A DNA stretch of 42,146 nt, taken from contig NZ_VMQU01000040.1 in the NCBI RefSeq assembly GCF_007714205.1, positions 1 through 42,146 of the forward strand. The letters run 5' to 3'. The stretch comes from Mycobacterium helveticum. GTDB lineage: Bacteria; Actinomycetota; Actinomycetes; Mycobacteriales; Mycobacteriaceae. Under the pieces are notes generated by a model. The model ran no database searches. It was given only the letters and a program-made list of their open reading frames with translations, and had not been told where the DNA came from. The position numbers and the translations under genes were made by a program. The stretch's first letter is position 1. Each line of letters opens with the position of its first letter. This document shows, piece after piece, positions 7,639 to 15,910 of this stretch.

Positions 7639-8133
7639 CTACGCGCGGCTGGGCAGCGTCAGCTGGCAGGCCTGGCCGATGTCCAGTGTCCGCAGCACGC
7701 GTCCCATGCCGACCCACAGTGCGCACGAGATGGCCAGGTCGGCCAGCAACTCGTCGGAGAAGTGCTCGGCGCAGCGGCTCCAGAACTCCTCGTCGTCGCG
7801 CAGCGCCGTGTGCTCGGTGGCGAACCGGTGCGCGAACTCGGCCGCCAGCCGCTCCTGCTCGCTGTAGCCGGGCCACGTGCGCCATTCCAGCGCGTGGTCA
7901 TACAGGTCTTCGTCGACGCCGGACGCCGGGCCGTCGGCGTCGCGGGTGTTGACGCAGACGACGCACTCGTTGCTGTGGGCGATCACCGCGCGCGCCAGTT
8001 CGCGGGTCCGCAAAGGCAGCCGGTTCTTGGTGTAGACCGCCTGGCTGAAGCCGCCCAGGGCGCCGCCGAGGTCAGGAGATTTGGTAAACCAGCCGGCTAT
8101 GTCGTCGTCGGCGAAGGTTCCGATTCGGCTCAT
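7639..8133 (-). CDS. Carboxymuconolactone decarboxylase / AhpD-like family protein
   Basis: The 164-residue all-helical protein carries the family core RTRELARAVIAHSNECVVCVNTRDADG, with a CxxC pair (Cys-Val-Val-Cys, about residues 57-60). It also has the downstream LADLAISCALWVGMGRVLRTL helix. In AhpD the equivalent CxxC is the redox centre, so a thiol peroxidase-like activity is possible, but many members are uncharacterised. It is a lone minus-strand gene 85 bp downstream of bfrA and 120 bp upstream of the LLM gene. Confidence 0.8.
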   Translation of the reverse strand: MSRIGTFADDDIAGWFTKSPDLGGALGGFSQAVYTKNRLPLRTRELARAVIAHSNECVVCVNTRDADGPASGVDEDLYDHALEWRTWPGYSEQERLAAEFAHRFATEHTALRDDEEFWSRCAEHFSDELLADLAISCALWVGMGRVLRTLDIGQACQLTLPSRA

Positions 8134-8218
8134 GGCAGGATCGTACGCTCGCGGTGACTATTTCTGGAACACGTTCTCGTGCCGGCCGGCGCGGCCTCGG
8201 GGCGCCCCGGAGCTGTGC

Positions 8219-8716
8219 TTAACCGCCCGCTTGTTGCGAGCCCGGCGGGCGGGACACGCATTGCGCCAGGTACAGCTCCTCGCCGAGCTTGTTCATCAAC
8301 TCGAGTTGCGTCTCGAGATAGTCCACGTGCAGTTCCTCGTCGGCCACGATCTGCTCGAAGAGGTTGGCGGTGGTGGTGTCCTGCTTCTCCCGGCACATGA
8401 TGATGCCCGGCTTGAGGCGGTCGAGCACCTCGTGTTCGATCGCCAGGTCGGCCTCGAACTGCTCGCGCAGCGTCTGGCCGATGCGCAGCGAGAAGAGGCG
8501 CTGATAGTTGGGCAGGCCGTCGAGCAGCAGGATGCGGTCGGTGATCGCCTCCGCGTGCCGCATCTCGTCGAACGATTCCTCGCGGGTGTGTTTGGCCACC
8601 TCCGTCAAGCCCCAGTTGTCCTGCATCTTGGAATGCAGGAAGTACTGGTTGATGGCGGTGAGCTCGCTGGTCAGCTGCTCGTTGAGCAGGCGCAAAACGT
8701 CCGGATCACCTTGCAC
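8219..8716 (-). CDS. bfrA: Bacterioferritin BfrA
   Basis: The 165-residue four-helix-bundle iron-storage protein has the full ferroxidase centre: Glu18, Glu51, His54, Glu94, Glu127 and His130. It also has Met52, the axial haem ligand at the subunit dimer interface. It starts at GTG 8716, preceded by AAGGAG at an ideal distance. An ATG ten codons upstream would add a non-family extension. Twenty-four such subunits form a shell that oxidises and stores iron. The upstream region shared with the divergent bfd gene carries two IdeR-like boxes. In M. tuberculosis bfrA is known to be IdeR-controlled and induced by high iron. It corresponds to Rv1876. Confidence 0.95.
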   Translation of the reverse strand: MQGDPDVLRLLNEQLTSELTAINQYFLHSKMQDNWGLTEVAKHTREESFDEMRHAEAITDRILLLDGLPNYQRLFSLRIGQTLREQFEADLAIEHEVLDRLKPGIIMCREKQDTTTANLFEQIVADEELHVDYLETQLELMNKLGEELYLAQCVSRPPGSQQAGG

Positions 8717-8896
8717 GGTCACTCCTTGGGGTGTGAAAGCCGACATGTTCTGACCGGGGCACGGAAGGCTGGGCTGTGGCCCCCCGATGCCGCCTGTAGT
8801 CGCACTTTGCCATGCCGCGGAGCAATCTTCCAGAAAGGTATGGCTGCGCTCAGTGCGTGGCGGCGGTGGCCGGGAGTGACCCAGCTAACACCCGGC

Positions 8897-8915
8897 TGAG
8901 GTTAGACTCCACTCA
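8897..8915 (+). promoter_or_regulatory. IdeR iron box 1
   Basis: TGAGGTTAGACTCCACTCA resembles the 19-bp IdeR consensus TTAGGTTAGSCTAACCTAA, strongly in the left half and partly in the right. It is repeated 24 bp downstream as box 2. It lies in the 364-bp divergent gap between bfrA (start 8716) and bfd (start 9081). Confidence 0.7.
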
Positions 8916-8920
8916 TCGAC

Positions 8921-8939
8921 TTAGGTTAGACTCCACTAA
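8921..8939 (+). promoter_or_regulatory. IdeR iron box 2
   Basis: TTAGGTTAGACTCCACTAA matches the IdeR consensus at 15 of 19 positions. The 14-base core GGTTAGACTCCACT is identical in box 1. TAATAT at 8937-8942 overlaps the right end of box 2 and is a candidate -10 for bfd, about 138 bp upstream of its start. The boxes lie about 180-223 bp upstream of bfrA. Confidence 0.8.
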
Positions 8940-9080
8940 TATGCGACCCATTCGCCCGGCGTCTCCACTCCGGCTCCCGATGACGCGGGACGCCGTGGGC
9001 CAGGCCGGATCGCGGTCGCCCGGTCCCGTGTTCGAACCCGTTCCCCAAGGGGACTTCGCCGGCGTGCGGAGGGTGTGCTG

Positions 9081-9290
9081 ATGTACGTATGCCTGTGTGT
9101 CGGGGCCACCACCCACACCGTGTCCGAGTGCGTCGCGCGCGGGGCGTCGACGTCCAAAGAGGTTGCCGCCGCGTGCGGCGCCGGTGCGGACTGCGGGCGT
9201 TGCAGGCGCACGCTGCGGGCGATCATCGCCGCGTCGGCCGATCGGGAAGCCGGCCGGGAAGCCGAACTGCAGCCCGCCGCATCGCACTAG
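9081..9290 (+). CDS. bfd: Bacterioferritin-associated ferredoxin
   Basis: The 69-residue [2Fe-2S] protein has the BFD ligand pattern Cys4-x-Cys6 and Cys38-x2-Cys41 (the CLC and CGRC motifs). Two additional Cys lie at positions 17 and 32. Bfd proteins dock on bacterioferritin and reduce the ferric core so that iron can be released. The ATG at 9081 follows GGAGGG. It is divergent from bfrA across the tandem IdeR boxes, so storage and release genes probably share one iron signal. Its stop overlaps the stop of the convergent enoyl-CoA hydratase gene. Confidence 0.85.
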   Translation: MYVCLCVGATTHTVSECVARGASTSKEVAAACGAGADCGRCRRTLRAIIAASADREAGREAELQPAASH

Positions 9291-10039
9291 CGGCCCTTGT
9301 TGAAGTCCGCCAGCGCCGCGGCGTTGGCCTGCGCCCCCATCAGCTCGGCGAAGTGGGCGTTCTCCCGCGCGCGGGCCGCCGCGATCTCGGGGCGCACCGG
9401 CTCGACCATCGTGTGCTTGACGGCCATCAGGCTCGAAATCGGCCGGGACGACAGGATTTCGGCGTGCCGGCGCGCCTCGGGCAGCAGCTGCTCCGGCTCG
9501 CACACCCGCCACGCCAGGCCCATCCGCAGCGCGTCCGCGGCGTCGACCCATTCCGAGGACATCAACAGCCAGGCGGCGTTCTGCCTGCCGACCAGCTGCG
9601 GCAGCAGATAGGACGACGCCGCCTCGGGCGCCACACCCAGGCTGGTGAACGGGCACTTCAGCCGGGCGCTCGACGACATGAACACCAGATCGGCATAGCC
9701 CAGGATCGTGGCGCCGATTCCCACCCCGACCCCGTTGACGGCACAGATCAGGGGCTTGGGGAACGCGCTGAGCGCATCGATCAGCCCGATGAAGCCGTGC
9801 TTGCCCGGGGCGAAGTCCGGGTCGGTGATGCGGGCCTGCATCTCGGCGAGATCCGTGCCGGCGGAAAAGCCGCGGCCCGTGCCGGTCAGCAGGACGACCG
9901 CGACATCGGGATCGTCGGCGGCGGCCAGCAGCGCCTCGGCCGTGGCGTCGTAGAGCGCCTCGTTGAAGGCGTTGAGCGCCTCGGGCCGGTTGAGGGTGAG
10001 CGTCCGCACCCGGCTGTGGTCGTCGATCCGCAGGATCAC
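9287..10039 (-). CDS. Enoyl-CoA hydratase/isomerase family protein
   Basis: The 250-residue crotonase-fold protein contains the substrate CoA and oxyanion-hole segments GTGRGFSAGTDLAEM (about residues 53-67) and CAVNGVGVGIGATILGYADL (about 98-117). The usual second catalytic Glu position is occupied by the region around SLGVAPEAASSYLLPQLVG, which retains a Glu, so hydratase or isomerase activity is plausible. It is the last gene of a tight minus-strand set (EthD, PPOX, this gene; gaps of 9 and 24 bp). GTG start at 10039. The 3' end overlaps bfd by 4 bp in convergent orientation. Confidence 0.85.
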   Translation of the reverse strand: MILRIDDHSRVRTLTLNRPEALNAFNEALYDATAEALLAAADDPDVAVVLLTGTGRGFSAGTDLAEMQARITDPDFAPGKHGFIGLIDALSAFPKPLICAVNGVGVGIGATILGYADLVFMSSSARLKCPFTSLGVAPEAASSYLLPQLVGRQNAAWLLMSSEWVDAADALRMGLAWRVCEPEQLLPEARRHAEILSSRPISSLMAVKHTMVEPVRPEIAAARARENAHFAELMGAQANAAALADFNKGR

Positions 10040-10063
10040 CGCTGCAGCCTAACGTCTGGCTGT

Positions 10064-10507
10064 TCAGGCGTTGCCGTAGACGCGGGTCGGCGCGATCAGC
10101 ACCACGGCGCGGCGCTCCGCGGCCATCACGCGGTCGTATTCGTCCCAGTCGTCGTGGGTGCCGCCGGCGGCGGTGAACACCTCGCGCAGCAGCAGCCGCA
10201 ACCGATCGGCGTCGGCCGGCCAGGGCGCGGCGTCGTCCGGGCCGGCCAGCTCCGCGCGCCCCTCGACCGTCGCCCACCGCCATCCGTTGCGGAACGTGAC
10301 CGCCAGCTGCGGCCGCGCCCGCAGGTTGGCGAGCTTGACCTTGCCGTACGTGGTGAAGCCCAGCGAGGGTGCACCGGTGGCCGGGTGGGGCAACTGGCCG
10401 ACGTTGACCAGCGACGCCTGGACCGTGGCGTCGGCGCGGACGGTGGACACCACCGCCAGACCGCTCTGCTCGGCCGCCAGCGCCACGGCGTCACGCAGTG
10501 TCGTCAT
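10064..10507 (-). CDS. PPOX-class F420/FMN-binding split-barrel protein (Rv1875-like)
   Basis: The 147-residue protein has the pyridoxamine-phosphate-oxidase-like split barrel: SGLAVVSTVRADATVQASLVNVG, then TTYGKVKLANLRARPQLAVTFRNG with the KxxNLRARP signature typical of the F420-dependent TIGR03618-type group. It ends YDRVMAAERRAVVLIAPTRVYG. Members bind F420 or FMN and act as small reductases or cofactor carriers. It is 9 bp downstream of the EthD gene with GAGGAA as ribosome-binding site. Length and position match Rv1875 as I recall it. Confidence 0.85.
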   Translation of the reverse strand: MTTLRDAVALAAEQSGLAVVSTVRADATVQASLVNVGQLPHPATGAPSLGFTTYGKVKLANLRARPQLAVTFRNGWRWATVEGRAELAGPDDAAPWPADADRLRLLLREVFTAAGGTHDDWDEYDRVMAAERRAVVLIAPTRVYGNA

Positions 10508-10516
10508 GGGGGTTCC

Positions 10517-11218
10517 TCACTCCTTGAACGGTGTGGTGAAGACGTAGCGGCTGGTCGGCACCGTGTCGATGTTCTCGTTGGCGCCGAATGCGCCGGTGCT
10601 GGCGACCATCCGGCCCAGCCGTTGCTGTAGCTCGTCGTCGTCCGCGGCGCCGAAGAACGCCCGCAGGTCGGTGATCGCCTCGGTGGGGAACAGCTCTTCG
10701 ACCACGGCCTCGAGTTCCGGGGCGTCCGCGGTGAGGGCGCGCACCACCCAGTTCTGGGTGTAGCCGAACGTCGACTGGGTCTCGATGGCCACCGACGTGT
10801 GGTCGCCCTGCCAACGGTCCAGCCAGGTCGCCTTGTCCAGGTGCGCGGGCCGGCGCAGCAACGCGATGTTGGCCAGTCCCGTTGTGCGAGAACCTGGTTC
10901 GGTAGGCGGTGCGGAAAGCGGCACCGACTCGGTCACCAGGTAGGCGGCGAGCCGGTCGCATTCGCGGCCGAGCAGGCGCAGCGCCGCCCGGATCTGTTCG
11001 CCGTAGCACTGCTGGGTCCACAGGCTCACCACCGCGGCCACCGGCGGGTCCAGCGTCGTCAGGGTCATCAGCGAGTGGCGCACCGCGCCGTCGCGGACGT
11101 TGACGGCCAGCCCCGCCACGCCGAGCCCCAACAACTCGTCGGCGACCGGGCCCCGCTGGCGCGCGCACCAGGCGTCGTCGGGGTCGGGGCGCATCAGTAC
11201 GGCGATTACCTTCTCCAT
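10517..11218 (-). CDS. EthD-domain protein (Rv1874-like)
   Basis: The 233-residue protein looks like a tandem ferredoxin-like (dimeric alpha-beta barrel) protein. The second half contains TTGLANIALLRRPAHLDKATWLDRWQGDHTSVAIETQSTFGYTQNWVV, the EthD signature with the W..RW...H core. The family was named after a gene in an ether-degradation cluster and its biochemical role is unclear. It begins the three-gene set with the PPOX and enoyl-CoA hydratase genes. The 23-bp gap to oxyR (same strand, upstream) means read-through from oxyR is possible. Confidence 0.75.
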   Translation of the reverse strand: MEKVIAVLMRPDPDDAWCARQRGPVADELLGLGVAGLAVNVRDGAVRHSLMTLTTLDPPVAAVVSLWTQQCYGEQIRAALRLLGRECDRLAAYLVTESVPLSAPPTEPGSRTTGLANIALLRRPAHLDKATWLDRWQGDHTSVAIETQSTFGYTQNWVVRALTADAPELEAVVEELFPTEAITDLRAFFGAADDDELQQRLGRMVASTGAFGANENIDTVPTSRYVFTTPFKE

Positions 11219-11241
11219 ACGCAGAACCTACAGTCGCCGCC

Positions 11242-12192
11242 CTATCCGGTGGGCTCCCCTTTGACGAGGCGCACCCGGTGTTCGGCGCCGATCAGCCCGC
11301 CGATGATCCCGGCCAGCCGCCGGTAGGACTCGTGGCGTCGGCTGGAGGCACGGAACACCAGGCCGATCCGCCGGCCCGGGCGGGGCATGGCGAACTCGGC
11401 GAGCCCCAGCCGGCTTCTCGCCGCCTCGACCGGGACGGCCGTCCGCGGGATCAGGGTCACGCCCAGACCGCCGGTCGCGCACTGCACCGCGGTCGACAGC
11501 GACGCCGCCCGGGTGTTGGCCAGCTCGGGCCGCACACCCGCCATGCGGCAGACGTCCAGCGCCTGGTCGCGCAGGCAGTGGCCCTCGTCGAGCAACAGCA
11601 GCGGCAGCTGCGCCAGCGCGGTCGTCGGGACCCGTCGCCGGCCCGACAGCGGATGCCCGGGGGGCAGCGCGAGCACGAAGTCTTCGTCGTAGATCGGGAT
11701 CGCGGTGATTCCGGCGGCATCGGCGGGCAACGCGATCAGCGCCGCGTCCAGCGCGCCTTCGCGCAGGGCCGCCAGCAGCCGCTCGGTCTGGTCCTCGATC
11801 ACCCGCAAGGTCAGGTCGGGAAGCTGCTCGGCGACCCCGGCCAGCACCGTCGGCAGCACGTAGGGCGCCACCGTCGGGATCAGCCCCAGCCGCAGGCTGG
11901 CCTGCAAGGGGTCGGCGGTGCCCGCCGCGGCGGCGGTGAACGCGTCCATCGCATGCACCACGGACTGGGCGTGCGGGAGGAGCTGCGCGCCCTCCGGGGT
12001 CAAGAAGACGCGCCGGGTCGACCGCTCGATCAGCTGGGTACCCAGGCCGTTCTCCAGGGCCGCCAGCGCCTGCGACAGTGTCGACTGACTCACGCCCAGG
12101 GCGGGTGCTGCGCTGCTGAAGTGCCGCTTCTCGGCCACCGCGACGAATGCGCGCAGCCCCGCGATCGTCGGCTGATAATTCTTATCGGGCAT
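11242..12192 (-). CDS. oxyR: LysR-type peroxide regulator OxyR, intact
   Basis: The 316-residue LysR-type regulator has an N-terminal winged helix-turn-helix ([21 protein letters not shown] and [22 protein letters not shown]). The effector domain has Cys at about residue 200 in [17 protein letters not shown], which contains the OxyR redox pair; the two Cys are eight residues apart. It is divergent from ahpC, the classic mycobacterial arrangement. In M. tuberculosis oxyR is a multiply mutated pseudogene; here the frame is complete. The ATG at 12192 lies 7 nt after TATACT on the same strand (12205-12200), so the transcript may be leaderless. An upstream extension to 12258 would run through the operator and is rejected. 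Confidence 0.9.
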   Translation of the reverse strand: MPDKNYQPTIAGLRAFVAVAEKRHFSSAAPALGVSQSTLSQALAALENGLGTQLIERSTRRVFLTPEGAQLLPHAQSVVHAMDAFTAAAAGTADPLQASLRLGLIPTVAPYVLPTVLAGVAEQLPDLTLRVIEDQTERLLAALREGALDAALIALPADAAGITAIPIYDEDFVLALPPGHPLSGRRRVPTTALAQLPLLLLDEGHCLRDQALDVCRMAGVRPELANTRAASLSTAVQCATGGLGVTLIPRTAVPVEAARSRLGLAEFAMPRPGRRIGLVFRASSRRHESYRRLAGIIGGLIGAEHRVRLVKGEPTG

Positions 12193-12207
12193 ACTTATCA
12201 GTATAGT
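12174..12207. promoter_or_regulatory. Candidate OxyR operator and divergent oxyR/ahpC promoters
   Basis: This stretch contains GATAA at 12174-12178, CTTATC at 12181-12186 and CTTATC again at 12194-12199, giving inverted and 13-bp-spaced direct copies. TATAGT at 12202-12207 is a possible ahpC -10 and TATACT on the minus strand (12205-12200) a possible oxyR -10. LysR-type regulators bind interrupted dyads of this kind, and mycobacterial OxyR is known to bind in the oxyR-ahpC gap. Exact contacts are inferred. Confidence 0.5.
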
Positions 12208-12300
12208 GTGAAAAATCACCTTTACTTCACAGTGCCGTGAGGGCAACATGGAAGGCACAAGCCCCCCAATCCCATTGCGAAACCAAGTTAGAGGAGCGAT

Positions 12301-12888
12301 ATGTCATTGCTGACGATCGGCGACCAGTTCCCCACCTACCAGCTGACCGCGCTGATCCCCGGTGACCTCTCGAAGGTCGACGCCAACGACCCCGGCGACT
12401 ACTTCACCACCATCACCAGCGAAGACCACCCCGGCAAATGGCGCGTGGTCTTCTTCTGGCCGAAGGACTTCACCTTCGTGTGCCCCACCGAGATCGCGGC
12501 GTTCGGCAAGCTGAACGACGAGTTCGCGGACCGCGACGCCCAGGTGCTCGGGGTGTCGATCGACAGCGAGTTCGTGCACTTCAACTGGCGCGCGCAGCAC
12601 GAGGACCTCAAGACGCTGCCCTTCCCGATGCTCTCGGACATCAAGCGGGAGCTGTGCCTGGCGACCGGGGTGCTCAACGCCGACGGGGTGGCCGACCGGG
12701 TGACCTTCCTCGTCGACCCCAACAACGAGATCCAGTTCGTCTCCGCCACCGCGGGATCCGTGGGCCGCAACGTCGAGGAGGTGCTGCGGGTCCTGGACGC
12801 GCTGCAGTCCGACGAGCTGTGCGCCTGCAACTGGCGCAAGGGCGACCCGACGCTCAACGCCGCCGAGCTGCTCAAGGCGTCTGCCTGA
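12301..12888 (+). CDS. ahpC: Alkyl hydroperoxide reductase subunit C, peroxiredoxin
   Basis: The 195-residue 2-Cys peroxiredoxin has the peroxidatic Cys61 in FTFVCPTEI and the resolving Cys174 in ELCACNW, with the extra Cys176 seen in mycobacterial AhpC. It reduces peroxides and peroxynitrite and is re-reduced by AhpD. The ATG follows GAGGAG at the right spacing. It lies 108 bp from the divergent oxyR and 45 bp before ahpD, so ahpC-ahpD is an OxyR-controlled operon by analogy with other mycobacteria. Confidence 0.95.
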   Translation: MSLLTIGDQFPTYQLTALIPGDLSKVDANDPGDYFTTITSEDHPGKWRVVFFWPKDFTFVCPTEIAAFGKLNDEFADRDAQVLGVSIDSEFVHFNWRAQHEDLKTLPFPMLSDIKRELCLATGVLNADGVADRVTFLVDPNNEIQFVSATAGSVGRNVEEVLRVLDALQSDELCACNWRKGDPTLNAAELLKASA

Positions 12889-12933
12889 TCGCGGCCGCAA
12901 TTCCGGCCGGACCAGCCTGGTTAGGAGGCGACA

Positions 12934-13470
12934 GTGAGCGTTGAAAACCTCAAGAACGCGCTGCCCGAGTACGCCAAGGATCTCAAGCTCAACCTCGGCT
13001 CGATCGCGCGCAGCACGGAGCTCAACGAGGAACAGCTGTGGGGCACCCTGCTGGCCAGCGCCGCCGCGACCCGGAATACCCAGGTACTGGCCGAGATCGG
13101 GGTCGAAGCGGCCGACGTGCTGTCCGCCGAGGCGTACAGTGCGGCACTCGGGGCGGCCTCGATCATGGGCATGAACAACGTGTTCTACCGGGGCCGGGGC
13201 TTCCTCGAGGGCAAGTACGACGATCTGCGCGCGGGATTGCGGATGAACATCATCGCCAATCCCGGCGTGGAGAAGGCGAACTTCGAGCTGTGGTGCTTCG
13301 CGGTCTCGACGATCAACGGATGCCCGGATTGCGTTGCCTCCCACGAGCACACGCTGCGCGAGGCGGGGATGAGCCGAGAGGCCGTCCAGGAGGCGTTGAA
13401 AGTCGCCGCGATCGTGTCCGGTGTGGCGCAGGCGATCATCGCCGCCGAGACGCTGGCCGGTGTCGGCTGA
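12934..13470 (+). CDS. ahpD: Alkyl hydroperoxide reductase AhpD
   Basis: The 178-residue helical protein has the catalytic Cys130-Pro-Asp-Cys133 pair, with Glu118 and His137 of the proton-relay network in place. AhpD passes electrons from lipoamide/dihydrolipoamide acyltransferase to AhpC in mycobacteria. The GTG start at 12934 follows GGAGGCGAC. The downstream GH13 gene begins at or inside the end of this gene, so all three may be cotranscribed. Confidence 0.95.
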   Translation: MSVENLKNALPEYAKDLKLNLGSIARSTELNEEQLWGTLLASAAATRNTQVLAEIGVEAADVLSAEAYSAALGAASIMGMNNVFYRGRGFLEGKYDDLRAGLRMNIIANPGVEKANFELWCFAVSTINGCPDCVASHEHTLREAGMSREAVQEALKVAAIVSGVAQAIIAAETLAGVG

Positions 13471-13480
13471 TCGTGGTCTC

Positions 13481-14806
13481 GTGACGGGACCCGCCTGGGT
13501 GGGCCACGCGATCTGGTGGCAGGTGTACCCGCTGGGTTTCGTCGGCGCGTACCCCGAGTCGGCGGAGCCCACGCCGGCGGGGCCGCCGCAGCCGGATCAA
13601 CACCGGTTGCGGCGGCTCGTCGGCTGGTTCGACCACGCCATCGAACTGGGGGCGTCGGGGATTGCGCTGGGCCCGATCTTCGCCTCGCGCACCCACGGGT
13701 ACGACACCACCGACCACTTCCGCATCGATCCCCGCCTCGGCGACGACGCCGACTTCGACCACCTCGTCACCGTGGCGCGACGCCGCGGTCTGCGGGTGCT
13801 GCTCGACGGCGTGTTCAACCACGTCGGGGTGGACTTCGCGAGGTATCGCGAGGCGCCGCACAACGACGCCGCCGCGCGCTGGTTTCGCGGGCGCCCCGGC
13901 CGTTTCCACACTTTCGAGGGCCACTCGGGGCTCATCACCCTCAACCACGACAACCCCGAGGTCGTCGACTACACCGCCGACGTGATGGCTCACTGGCTGG
14001 GCCGGGGTGCGGACGGCTGGCGGATCGATGCGGCATACGCCGTGCCGCAACACTTCTGGGCTGCTACGTTGCCGCGCGTGCGCGAACGGTTCCCGGATGC
14101 CTGGTTCGTCGGGGAGCTCATCCACGGCGACTACGCCGCGGCGGTCGCGGAGGCCGGGTTCGACTCGGCCACCCAGTACGAGCTGTGGAAGGCGATCTGG
14201 AGCGGCCTCAACGACGGCAACTTCTTCGAGCTGGACTGGGCGCTGCAGCGGCACAACGAGTTCCTGGGCCGCTTCGCCCCGCTGACGTTCGTCGGCAACC
14301 ACGACGTCACGCGCATCGCCAGCCGGCTCGAGCGTCGCGAACATCTGGCCCATGCGCTGGTTGTCCTGCTCACCGTCGGGGGTGTGCCCAGCGTGTACGC
14401 CGGCGACGAGTTCGGGCTGCGCGGCGTCAAGGAGGAGCGGTTCGGCGGTGACGACGCGGTTCGTCCCGAGTTCGGTACTCCCCCAATGCCGTTGGATGCC
14501 TTCGGCGCCGAGGTGTGGGCATTGCATCAATTCCTGATCGGCTTGCGCCGCCGCCACCCGTGGCTGCACGCGGCGGCGACGACCGCGCTGCGGCTGTCCA
14601 ACCTGCACTACGTCTACGAAACGCGCAGCGGCGAGCACGCTTTGGTGGTCGCGCTCAACCTCGACGACGAGCCGCTGCTCCTGGCGGTGGACGAACTGGG
14701 TGGCGGGCGTGCGCGCGTCGAGGCGGGCTCGTCGGCGCCGCCGCAGGAAATCGTCGACGAGGTGGTGGTCGAGCCGCACGGGTGGCGGATCCTGAGCTTC
14801 GCCTAG
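13481..14806 (+). CDS. GH13 alpha-amylase family glycoside hydrolase
   Basis: The protein of about 441 residues contains all four GH13 regions: LLDGVFNHVG (region I), GWRIDAAY with the nucleophile Asp183, WFVGELIHG with the acid/base Glu212, and FVGNHDVTR with Asp275. After the barrel comes a short C-terminal beta-domain. The compact size fits intracellular alpha-glucan or alpha-glucoside enzymes; the substrate cannot be told from sequence. Start is GTG 13481 (11 bp after ahpD) or GTG 13460, which overlaps ahpD. Neither has a clear ribosome-binding site, suggesting translational coupling. Its stop overlaps the convergent DUF1810 gene by 4 bp. Confidence 0.85.
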   Translation: MTGPAWVGHAIWWQVYPLGFVGAYPESAEPTPAGPPQPDQHRLRRLVGWFDHAIELGASGIALGPIFASRTHGYDTTDHFRIDPRLGDDADFDHLVTVARRRGLRVLLDGVFNHVGVDFARYREAPHNDAAARWFRGRPGRFHTFEGHSGLITLNHDNPEVVDYTADVMAHWLGRGADGWRIDAAYAVPQHFWAATLPRVRERFPDAWFVGELIHGDYAAAVAEAGFDSATQYELWKAIWSGLNDGNFFELDWALQRHNEFLGRFAPLTFVGNHDVTRIASRLERREHLAHALVVLLTVGGVPSVYAGDEFGLRGVKEERFGGDDAVRPEFGTPPMPLDAFGAEVWALHQFLIGLRRRHPWLHAAATTALRLSNLHYVYETRSGEHALVVALNLDDEPLLLAVDELGGGRARVEAGSSAPPQEIVDEVVVEPHGWRILSFA

Positions 14807-15240
14807 CCGGATCCCAGCCGTTCCAGCGTCAACCGATCACGCCGGCCGTCGTAGTACTTGTCGAGCAGCGCGACGAAATCAGCGTCGTGGTCGGTGGCGG
14901 CGGTGAACAGCGTCATCGACGAACACAGCTTGAGGTCGTCGGGCGAACCGAAGATCTCGGCGGCCGAACGGCCCTGCACCTGGTTGACCAATCGCGTGCA
15001 CTCCCGCAGCCGCGCCCCGAGCACGCTGTGCCGTAAGTAGGCGCGCGCCTCCCCCAGCGAGGAGATCCCGTAGCGATCCGCCATCTCGCTGCTACCCAGG
15101 CCGCGCAGTTGCGGGAAGACGAACCACATCCAGTGAGTGCGTTTGCGTCCGCCGCGCAACTCCTCGACGACGGCGCGGTAGACCGGGGTCTGCGCCCGCA
15201 GGAAGCGTTTCAGGTCGTAGGGGTCGGGTGCTGATTCCAT
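14803..15240 (-). CDS. DUF1810 family protein (Rv1873-like)
   Basis: The 145-residue protein has the DUF1810 signature: DLKRFLRAQ at the start, then KRTHWMWFVFPQLRGLG, the SSLGEARAYLRHSVLGARL helix, and SPDDLKLCSSMTLFT. The structure of this family is an all-helical bundle of unknown function. It corresponds in length and position to Rv1873. The gene stops inside the end of the convergent GH13 gene (4-bp overlap) and is followed by nothing on its strand. Confidence 0.85.
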   Translation of the reverse strand: MESAPDPYDLKRFLRAQTPVYRAVVEELRGGRKRTHWMWFVFPQLRGLGSSEMADRYGISSLGEARAYLRHSVLGARLRECTRLVNQVQGRSAAEIFGSPDDLKLCSSMTLFTAATDHDADFVALLDKYYDGRRDRLTLERLGSG

Positions 15241-15258
15241 GGCCGCCGCACTGCCCCG

Positions 15259-15846
15259 TCAGTCGACCGAACGCCCGAGAAAGGCCATCAGCCGCGCGGT
15301 CGGCGTCGCGTCCGGCGGCACGGGCTGGGCCGGCCCGAAGCCGCCCGGCCGCCGCAGCGCCGCCTCCGGCACCGACTCCACCACCTCGCGGCACAGCGTC
15401 AGCAGGTCGTCGGGCAGCTCGATGCGCCGGCCCTGCGACCGGTGCACGTCCCAGCTGTGCAGAGCCAGGTCCGACACGGGATAGACCAGCGCCCGGTGCA
15501 GCGGAACCTCGCCCTGCGGCGAGGGCCGCGGCGCGTCCCAGTCGGCGTGCGGCAAGGCGGCGCGCATCCGGGCCGCCAGCTCACACAGCCGCGCCGCCGG
15601 GTCGTCGCACACCCAGTCGGCCGGCTCCGAGGGGACGCGACTGACTTCCCCGCCCTCGAGGTGGGCGACGATCTTCGCCGCGCTCCCGGTGGCGTGGCCG
15701 GCCAGTTCCCGCAGGCTCCAGCCGGCCATGTTGGACGGCCGGTCCCAGCTTTCCGGCGGGGTCTGCTGCACTGCCGCGTTGAACAGGTCGATCGCCTCGC
15801 CGGCCAGCGTGCCGATCCGAGTGGTCGCAGCATTCATGACGCGCAT
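15259..15846 (-). CDS. Maleylpyruvate isomerase-like (MDMPI/DinB-fold) mycothiol-dependent protein
   Basis: The product of about 195 residues has the DinB-like four-helix fold of the TIGR03083/TIGR03086 group. It shows GWSLRELAGHATGSAAK with the first metal His, and YPVSDLALHSWDVHRSQGR with the two further His. Members are metal-dependent and many use mycothiol as thiol cofactor. Two ATGs are possible, 15846 and 15837. The gene is divergent from lldD2 across 64 bp and is 18 bp upstream of the DUF1810 gene, so those two may share a transcript. Confidence 0.75.
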   Translation of the reverse strand: MRVMNAATTRIGTLAGEAIDLFNAAVQQTPPESWDRPSNMAGWSLRELAGHATGSAAKIVAHLEGGEVSRVPSEPADWVCDDPAARLCELAARMRAALPHADWDAPRPSPQGEVPLHRALVYPVSDLALHSWDVHRSQGRRIELPDDLLTLCREVVESVPEAALRRPGGFGPAQPVPPDATPTARLMAFLGRSVD

Positions 15847-15910
15847 CGTAGTCGCGGCCGTTCGAGGGCGTCGGGCGTGACGTCCGGGCGCCGGCTGCAC
15901 ACTGGTAGGC

